Assembly: GCA_917880885.1 (NCBI GenBank)
Contig: OU862910.1
Location: 21,774,710-21,838,709 of the forward strand
Direction of reading: 5' to 3'
Source of the DNA: Limnephilus marmoratus
Lineage: Eukaryota > Arthropoda > Insecta > Trichoptera > Limnephilidae
Length of the DNA stretch: 64,000 nucleotides
Shown: positions 57,359-64,000 of the stretch, piece after piece
Layout of the letters: each line of letters begins with the position of its first letter
How positions within the stretch are numbered: the stretch's first letter is position 1
Translations under genes and position numbers: made by a program
The notes under the pieces: model-generated
Database searches by the model: none
What the model was told of the DNA's origin: nothing
What the model saw: only the letters and a program-made list of their open reading frames with translations

Positions 57359-57894
57359 CCAAAAGTGAGTAAAATTTATAAAAAATAATTACTTAAGTTA
57401 GTTATTGATATGGCAACACTTAATTTTATGTGGCTGTTTCTATGACTTTAAACTGTCATAATACTTCCAATATGTCGATTTTCATGTATGCGTATAGAAA
57501 ATTTTAAAGTCGTGTAACTTTGTTAATATTGCTTTCCGAAAAAAAATTCTTTCGGATTCGGATTCTCCAGCCAATAGTTAGTATAAAAAAAAAGTTTTAT
57601 TATTTTGGAAGACCTTCCGTAAACCGAAATTAAGCCCTACATTAATTTCCTAGGAATTGAATACAATGACGGATTACATTAACATATACACAGAAACCTT
57701 CGCGGGCGTCCGCACAACAATTCACCATAGTACATGAGAAAGTTCATAAGGCCAGAGCTCACTATTATTTATATACACATAGAAACCATCCTGGGCATGC
57801 ACACATCAAATCCCCAAAGTTTCATCGCAATCGGGGGAATGGTTTAGGAACGCATAAGGAACAAACAAAGAAACATTCATTTTTATATATTAAG

Positions 57895-58951
57895 ATTGTA
57901 CAAGTGTGTAATGTACCGAGTATCTATAGCTTTTTGCGTGACACACACTATTATCCAACTACATATATAATATCTTAGGTATTGGTTTAGTCTCCTGGTA
58001 GGTGCGATTATCTCTAATGCCAGTAGAGGGATTGCTGCGTCACAAGGGATGTTTCTGTTTAGCTTTGTACCCCCGGGGGGGGGGGGGAGGTGCCAGGTGG
58101 GCCGCATGACGTCATTGCTCTGTACCGTCACAACCTTCGGCTAGGCACGTCGGGCAACCTTTATTAAAACAACGGCGTATTTTGATTACAATTCGCTGTT
58201 CCACGTGCAACCCCTCGTTTGCTGTTGACAGTTTAAAAGTCTAAAGCTCACGGTAAATTATTTTTAAATGACGTACTTATTTGTATTTGGACTGAATCTC
58301 TCAAAACATGAAAACCAATTTATTTCACTGTCAGGCTTCGTGAGTAGCCTTCCCACGGATATCATTTTACGTTATTAATCGTACAACTTTTCCGGATATT
58401 ATTGGCTTTTGCATAGTTTATTCACTGAAAATGACTGGTTCCAAGCAACACGCTATAATATTCCATACCCATCAGAACGTGATCATAATTACATTATACA
58501 AAAATACGTCAATTGTTATAGACTATTTGACTAAATAAAACTTGCAGGTTAGTAAATCGTCGAAGTTCTCACAAAAGAAAGTGTTTACGTAAATTAAATT
58601 TCATTGCCGATGCACAAATTTCTGTCGTGTTGATTTTTCTCCTAAAGTTCCTCTTTCAATTTATTAACCAATAGAAAACAATTGTTCCATGACTACTCAT
58701 CAAAGTGGCATTTCAACACCCCTTTGAAAAGTGATGAAAAAAAATAGGCAGTAACCTAACCATTAAATCTGAAAACTGTCGAAAATAATCATAAACTACA
58801 GCTTGAATAGAAAAATTTCCTGAAATTAGTATGAGAGTTCATAGTTTAGTTCTATTGATTATTATTTCTTTTAAATCTATTACATTATTATTGATAAATC
58901 TTGAGTTTTTCTTAGTTATATTTTTGTTATTATTTGCAATATTTTATTATT
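57895..58951. other. Intergenic, no supported gene
   Basis: Contains a G-run at 58075-58087. The minus frame at 57883-58131 is unsupported. Confidence 0.5.
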
Positions 58952-59170
58952 TAGAATGAAACAAGTACTTTGTTTAAAAACCACTTTATTTATATTTGTG
59001 GACCGGTTTCGGTTGAACTCAACCTTCTTCAGGACAATAAACATATAAACTATATGTTTATTTATATTAACTATATGTTTATTGTCCTGAAGAAGGTTGA
59101 GTTCAACCGAAACCAGTCGACAAATATACATAAAAAAGTGGTTTTTAAACAAAGTACTTGTTTCATTCTA
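58952..59170. repeat. 219 bp palindrome with hammerhead-like core motifs
   Basis: Both ends read TAGAATGAAACAAGTACTTT and the arms match through AACTCAACCTTCTTCAGGAC with few differences. On the plus strand 59087-59118, and on the minus strand 59001-59032, the order is CTGAAGA, a small GGTTG/CAACC stem, then GAAACC and GTC. The overlapping frames at 58916-59215 are the palindrome itself. Confidence 0.85.
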
Positions 59171-59198
59171 CATGTATATAATGTCAAGCCACAAAGTT

Positions 59199-59300
59199 TT
59201 TTTTTTTTACATTAACTCCACACAGGAGGCCTTGAGGAAAATAATTTCCCTCAGGGCCTATGTCATCTGGGATGCTGTGTGGAGGGTTTGCTTTGCTTTC
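59199..59300 (-). mobile_element. Family B repeat, copy 5 (tail fragment)
   Basis: T-run, then CACACAGGAGGCCTTGAGG and GATGCTGTGTGGAGGGTTT. Only the 3' 100 bp is present. Confidence 0.78.
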
Positions 59301-59705
59301 TACGATGATTTTATTATTTAATTACGCACATGATTTCATATAATTGCGCATGAATTCCCTCACCAAACACAAAAGCCTTGTCCGTTTATGGTGAGGAACG
59401 GCTATTTATATTCATTTATAACACTGTATAACATATGAAAATGTATATTTATTGTAAAAAACATACAAATATAAAAAAGTCTAACGTAATTCATAAAATT
59501 TTATTTCGTCGTTTTTAATGACTTTTCAAAGAAATGATTAAGTGCCACTTTGTTGAGTTATCCGGTCACCAAAAAAGGTTTATTTAATTGTTGGCTCGTC
59601 CAATTTAAACAATTAGAAAAATAGTGTTGAAATCTGCCTAAATAAAAACTTAATTTCTGGCCAGTTCGAATAGCAAAATTAATCGCAATTATTACTACGG
59701 TGTTA
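59301..59705. other. Intergenic AT-rich, no gene
   Basis: Nothing recognisable. Confidence 0.5.
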
Positions 59706-59707
59706 TA

Positions 59708-60286
59708 TTAGGTCCTTACACATGAAATTGGCGTTTTGCCGTACTGGCAACTTTGATCTCAAATATCTTCTCTTTGGTTAGGAATTCCAAATTCAAATTT
59801 ATACAGCTATTTACTCATGTGTTTCGAAAATTATAATTCATTTGTTTTTCCTTAATGGTTTTTTTCTTTGCGTCACTTAGTTTACAAAATGGAAAACTTG
59901 AAATATCGCGTTATTTACGAGTACGAGTTCCACCGTGGCACCAGTGCTTCAGACGCGGCTCGAAGGATTAATGATGTGTATGGCGACGGTGCCGCAAAAG
60001 AAAACATGGTGCGTTTTTGGTTCCAACGTTTTTGTTCTGGAAATTTCGACCTGCAGAACAAGCCCCGTGGACGGCCGGAGACCAAAGTTGATAATGAAGA
60101 ATTGAAGGCTATTGTGGAAGCGGATCCATCGCAAACCACGTCCGAGTTAGCTGCTACCTATGAGATGGCAAAAATGCATAGATAGCAATGGTACATACTT
60201 TGATTAAATAAATATGTTATATTTAAAAAAAAATAGACTTTATGTTCCTCCCATACAAAACGCCAATTTCATATGTAAGTACCTAA
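59708..60286 (+). mobile_element. Mariner deletion derivative, same family as 53605
   Basis: TA-flanked (59706-59707 and 60287-60288), with termini TTAGGTCCTTACACATGAAA and, reverse-complemented, TTAGGTACTTACATATGAAA. It is 579 bp: the transposase N-terminus is joined to the last codons and 3' UTR. Confidence 0.93.
59889..60185 (+). pseudogene. Mariner transposase N-terminus, internally deleted
   Basis: An open frame from MENLKYRVIYEYEF through SDAARRINDVYGDGAAKENM, VRFWFQRFCSGNFDLQNKPR and DNEELKAIVEADPSQTTSEL. It covers most of the paired helix-turn-helix DNA-binding domain intact and without the frameshifts of the 53.6 kb copy. At ELAAT it jumps to YEMAKMHR and stop, where the DNA is the out-of-frame end of the gene (the same bases encode the RWQKC terminus in the other copy). 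The catalytic domain is missing. Such a product could bind mariner ends but could not cut. Whether it is expressed is unknown. Confidence 0.93.
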
Positions 60287-60297
60287 TATGACTCCAG

Positions 60298-60660
60298 ATA
60301 CTAATATCTGCAGCCTGTATGTCGGACGAATATCTACAGCTCCTATGTTGAACTAATATCTACGAACTTCAGAGTTTTGACTAATATCTACAGAGCGTAG
60401 GTTGAACTAATATCTACAGAGCGTAGGTTGGACTAATCAGCTAAATGTGTCCAATAGTCCGATATTAGGGATTTTTACATACAAACTTACATAAATTAAG
60501 TTTTTTAAACTGCATACGCAATATTACGTTATTCCAATATGCTATACATAATTGCAAATCCAACCTCTGCCAGTGCTGTAGATATTCGTCAACACTTTGG
60601 TTCTCATAGATATTAGTTCGATTTTTTCAGTTTTTGGAATTCCTGTAGATATTAGTAGAC
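60298..60660. repeat. Fold-back element of ACTAATATCTACAG repeats
   Basis: The left array has five spaced copies of ACTAATATCTACAG-like words (60298-60430), two being perfect 26 bp neighbours ending GCGTAGGTTG. The right part has the same word inverted (CTGTAGATATTAGT and variants) at about 60575-60655. Confidence 0.75.
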
Positions 60661-61794
60661 GCCTCCCCTAATATAAGCCAAGCCCCTTCCCCGTACTTGA
60701 CAATTTATTCATATATATAAGTTCGTAGAATAACATAACACAATACAGAGTTTGTTTGAGTATGTTTACGTCATGTAATATTTAATTAAGGGCTCAATTT
60801 AATTTGATGCTAATTCTCCTTGGATTTTCTAGCCACGAATTTCGCTTTGTTTATTGATATTATCAGTAAGTTAACCTTCGTCGTTAATTTGCCTAAATTA
60901 CAGAGCGACGACACAGCATTCATATTTTATGTAAACTGTCCTCGCAAACATAGTGTGTATGGTAATATTTGATTATTCTATAAAATAATATTATTTTTTT
61001 GAATAAACGACTGTATTAAAATTACGGCTATCTACGGATCTAGGAAGTATTATTATCCTTTGTTATTAGCGTGATGTCTCTTCTGTTGTGCCAGTTCGTG
61101 ACAGTATCGTGGGCCAAATTGATATTTACCTTTGTAAGATCTTCACATCAAATTAGGAATAACATTTTCATTTTTTATATCTTTTGTGCTAAGAAGTTTA
61201 GTATTTGAGTATCAAACAGTATTAATAACCTTGCGTCTGTCGTACACACTCGATTCATAAATAGATACAAACGGAAGTGCTGCCATCTATATTATTAATA
61301 CGTTAAAAAAGCTAATTTTGTAATTCGGTTTCGAATTCAAGAATTCGTCAAAGGATGGCGCCACTTACGTTAGCAGGTCGCTTGAGGACGTGTCCCTGGC
61401 AGGTATAAAAAAATGGAAAGATCCAGATATGGAAAGATTGACGGTAATACTTAAGAGTTGTGAATAATAGTATCACGCGGCTATATATTACATACGACGG
61501 CATTGCCTGTGCGGTTACCTTGTCCCGGCGACAAGCTGTCACTAGATCACAGTGGATCCGAGGTACCGGCTATTTTTGGAACCACTTCGTATCGGATTTA
61601 TAAAATGGTCACCAACACTCAAACTGGGCAAAGTGGAACCAAAAGCCGCCCGCAGGGCCTAGCAGCAAATACCTGCGGAGCAGGTAACTGATAGTTTTAT
61701 TTTGAAAATAAAACTAGTTTTATTACGATAGTTTTATTTTTAACTGATAGTTTTATTTTGAAAATTTGTTGCTTAGCCAAAAACTACTTTGCAT
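60661..61794. other. No supported gene; small tandem duplication
   Basis: ACTGATAGTTTTATTTTGAA occurs at 61687 and 61743. 61340-61690 is GC-richer and open in places but shows no domain. Confidence 0.5.
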
Positions 61795-62198
61795 TTTTTT
61801 TTACATGTATTCCGCACAAGAGTCCCAACTGCTCCCGTCTGAAGCTAGTGGTAATATGGTATCCCCAATTGGGGTATGTTGTGAGGCTGAAGGTAATGGG
61901 GAAGGAAAGGAGATGGGGAAGAGGGAGGTGGGGAAGTACTTTGCTATTCAGATCTGATCACCAAACACGGCTAACGCCATTTCAAGCAAAGTTTCAATTA
62001 TGAATGGTGGTCTTACACCAGGGCGATACCGAGAGTATCTTCCACTCTGGAACGTGCCGCAAATATACTATATATTATTTTAAATGAATAACTTGTGAAA
62101 TAACACAAATTAATCAAATAACATTTATTTGCCACGCCGGGATTCAATCCCGCGACCTTCGGTGTGCTAGTCTTACCGCTGAACTACGCCGGCCGTCA
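61795..62198 (-). mobile_element. tRNA-derived SINE, family A, copy 5
   Basis: Full-length, minus orientation. A-tail as the T-run at 61795-61802, body with CAATTGGGG and AGATCTGATCACC, head at about 62133-62196 with B box GGGATTCAATCCC. The plus frames at 61758-62003 are repeat. Confidence 0.88.
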
Positions 62199-63174
62199 TT
62201 GAAACATGTGTGTGATCTATTGATTCTTCCCTCCAGTTTCCTTCGAAGGTACGCATCTTGAGGTCATACTAGTTGTCAAATTCCTTGAAAACATGATAAT
62301 TTTCGACTGTTGTTGCTTTTAATAAAACTTGTAGGTACCTACCTACCAACCTTTAACATTTAATATATTCGCTTAGCTAGGTGGGGTTTTATTATTACGT
62401 TAAAAGTTTCGTTTTTCGCTCCCACTTCTTTCAGTAGGTAAACAAAATGTGTTGATTTTGCACTCAGAAGTAAAATTGCTCTTGTACTGGAGTTTTCTGT
62501 CTGAACTTTAATTTGGTCTCCACCCACAAAACACATACACATTTTGTGGGTGGTTAGGTCGGGGCAACAATGTGTTTGTTTGCCGTGGCCGATAGAAAAC
62601 AACAAACGTTGTGGCTCAGCCCCAATGTAGCACGTTCGAACAAAATGTTTGTTGTAATGTTTGAAGTATTGTTTGTGGAAACGGTCGCAGGAGACCGGCC
62701 TTTAGTTCGCTGCGTAGGAAGTCTGCTTTGAAGCCTGCAGCCCACTCTTGTCTGAAATGATTGGCTAATGCAGTATGCAATAATGTGCATCATGAACTTT
62801 GCCGCCGCCCACCCTCTCCCCCGGGGTGGGCGGATAATGCACATAGCATGGTCTCTGAGTGGGGGGGGGGGGTGTTTCCAGGCACGTGTTGTACCCGGGA
62901 CGGATCGATCCGGCCTGAGTGGGTCGCGGTTTGCCTCCGTACGGGCAAAAGCTTCCGAATTCCACGTTCAAACATTTCAAATTAAAGCCATCTGGTTAGC
63001 CCTTGGAGCTCCAAAATGGATGCATGTTTTTCACTTGCAAAGAAATTCGGATGTATCCCTTTTAAATCACCATTATATCTTAGGTCCCGAAAAATCCTAA
63101 ATGCAGGCATCCCCTCTCATAAGTAGTATGACGAACGTGTCCGAAAAAAATTGAAGTCTTCAATTTTTCAAGTC
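62199..63174. other. No supported gene; hairpins
   Basis: 62520-62553 is a perfect 12-bp stem (CCACCCACAAAA, 10-nt loop, complement). 62778-62843 is an inverted repeat around GCCCACCC and GGGTGGGC with TGTGCAT ends. Frames at 62554-63100 overlap on both strands and are unsupported. Confidence 0.55.
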
Positions 63175-63560
63175 TTGTTTTTTTACATTATCTCCACACG
63201 GGAGACTCTAAGCAAAAAAAATCTCTCAGGGCCAATCTCAACTTCGGGGGTGCTATGTGGGGGGTCTTTTTAGGGAAAGGAAATTCTGAGAAAGAAAACA
63301 GGGAGGAATGGGTAGAAATCTAGGGGTCGATGTGTTCAGTAGTGCCGAACGTATGAATCAATCCCTCCCACTGCGGTGCAAAGCGTTGGGTCGAAAGAGT
63401 CCGGCTAGAGAGGTCAAAAGGTCTCCTCAACCAGTCTCTCCCAGGTGGCAGGTGTGGACCTATGACAGGGGTTTTGGTTGTCCAATATACTGTTAAGAGG
63501 GCGGCGGTACCCATACCCGTTTCCTAAAAGAACTCCTCCGGAAGGATCAGCCTCTGGCAG
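63175..63560 (-). mobile_element. Family B repeat, copy 6
   Basis: T-run, TCTCCACACGGGAGACTC, GTGCTATGTGGGGGGTC, AATCAATCCCTCCCACTGC, then AGGGCGGCGGTACCCATACC at its 5' end. The longest minus-strand copy, though diverged. Confidence 0.75.
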
Positions 63561-63689
63561 CCGTTTTTGCAATTTAGTTTATAGGTATATAATATTTTCC
63601 TAAAACAAAAATATTCTTTGATAAAGTTAACAACCCGACTTACTAGTTTGAAAAAGCAGTCCTAATGCCAATTTATTAACCCAAAAAAT

Positions 63690-64000
63690 GTGTATTCTGC
63701 GGTGTGTTGTTTGTCGTGTTGTTTGTTGCGTGGTTATGTTGTGTATAGTGTTGTGTGTTTTTTGTCGTGTTGTTTGTTGCGTGGTTTTGTTGTGTATCGT
63801 GTATAGTGTTGTTTGTTGCGTGGTTTTGTTGTGTATCGTTTAGTGTTGTGTGTCGTTTGTCGTGCGTAGTATGTTGTTTGATGTTGTCGTGTGTAGTGTG
63901 TTGTTTGTGTTGTATGTTGTCGTGTACAGTGTGTTGTTTGTGTTGTGTCGTGTGTTGTCATGTGCTGTGTGTTGTTTGTCGTGTGTTTATTGTGTATCGT
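63690..64000. repeat. GT-rich simple satellite
   Basis: Irregular repeats of TTGTTTGTCGTGTTG, TGTTGCGTGGTT and TTGTGTATCGT run to the end of the window, with a short period that drifts (about 12-35 bases). The minus frame, rich in Thr, His and Gln, is produced by the repeat. Confidence 0.9.

Larger units (their letters stand above)
56173..57636. mobile_element. 1.46 kb DNA transposon with long TIRs and an internal minisatellite
   Basis: The exact 8 bp CTACATTA flanks it (56165-56172 and 57637-57644). The ends are GGAATAATTTCGGTTTACGG and, reverse-complemented, GGCTTAATTTCGGTTTACGG. The match continues for about 150 bp with TTTTTTTATACTAA, TTTCGGAAAGCAATATTAAC and TTACACGACTTTAAAA. On the left the inner part of the TIR is present twice (56219-56340 and 56379-56497). 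The centre is a CCTAA run and seven 95 bp repeats. No transposase. GG-starting ends with 8 bp duplication are compatible with Merlin; hAT or another 8 bp superfamily is possible. Confidence 0.85.
55425..57894. mobile_element. Outer retroelement-like repeat holding the long-TIR element
   Basis: Start AGCGAGTTCCCGGCATGCGT with a C/T-rich section like 35800-35940. The end has AAGTTTCATCGCAATCGG, GGAACAAACAAAGAAACATT and TTTTATATATTAAGATT, a terminal block common in arthropod repeats. The words GGAAATGTATAAA and TTTCCTAGGAATTG recur (55650-56160 and 57645-57665). The boundaries and family are inferred. Confidence 0.45.

Noticed and set aside
62760..63100. Six overlapping ORFs on both strands
   Set aside because: GC-rich inverted-repeat DNA with few stops and no domain on either strand.
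63734..63961. Thr/His/Gln-rich ORF
   Set aside because: Translation of the GT-rich satellite.

Overview
The window is eukaryotic and very probably from a moth or butterfly, although it contains no intact protein-coding gene that I can support. It is AT-rich and intron-like, and it is filled with arthropod-type transposable elements. The case for Lepidoptera is: cecropia-like mariner remnants; several tRNA-derived SINE copies; a retroelement 3' block near 51345-51417 of a type I know from many lepidopteran genomes; and short runs of the insect telomere repeat CCTAA. The last point is weak evidence alone. There is no rRNA gene, no genuine tRNA gene and no CRISPR array. A TE-saturated gene desert, such as pericentromeric or W-like chromatin or a very large intron, fits best.

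Layout. 1-1860: minus-strand pseudogene of an uncharacterised repeated insect ORF, running off the left edge. 3.4-5.9 kb: pogo/Tigger MITE; PIF/Harbinger-like element with a mariner relic nested in it; an orphan exon-like ORF; LINE and Tigger coding debris. 6.2 kb: first tRNA-SINE. 8.1-10.8 kb: palindrome, then a hAT element inserted in a second hAT element, with part repeated in inverted orientation. 14.1-19.9 kb: TIR elements, a hAT MITE, a LINE 3' end with readable C-terminal coding, a 1.3 kb hAT element and a short LINE insertion. 21.4-25.3 kb: hAT MITE, a retro-insert with target duplication, decayed LINE and tandem repeats. 27.4-31.7 kb: SINE, LINE fragments, a hAT element carrying a LINE insertion, and a palindrome. 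32.6-36.1 kb: two poly(A)-tailed repeats in opposite orientation and a palindrome holding a tRNA T-arm. 38.5-45.1 kb: hAT MITE (its empty site survives at 48.3 kb), a 12-unit tandem array, a third SINE family, a 1.57 kb hAT element with a perfect-looking 240 bp tandem duplication, and a palindrome. 46.7-52.6 kb: SINEs, a Harbinger-like element, a multi-level nest and another hAT element. 53.6-60.3 kb: two defective copies of one mariner family around a 1.46 kb long-TIR element that carries seven 95 bp repeats. 60.3-64 kb: fold-back element, SINE copies and a GT-rich satellite at the right edge.

Nothing here works as a pathway. The coherent biology is transposon history. Nine hAT-type or 8-bp-TSD insertions can be delimited: five have exact 8 bp target-site duplications with matching inverted termini, three have one or two mismatches, and one has an exact duplication but lacks its right TIR. 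Several 5'-truncated LINE insertions carry 11-14 bp duplications, which lets the order of insertion be read. The most unusual items are the long-TIR/minisatellite element (56173-57636), the filled/empty hAT site pair, and a palindrome with hammerhead-ribozyme-like core motifs (58952-59170).
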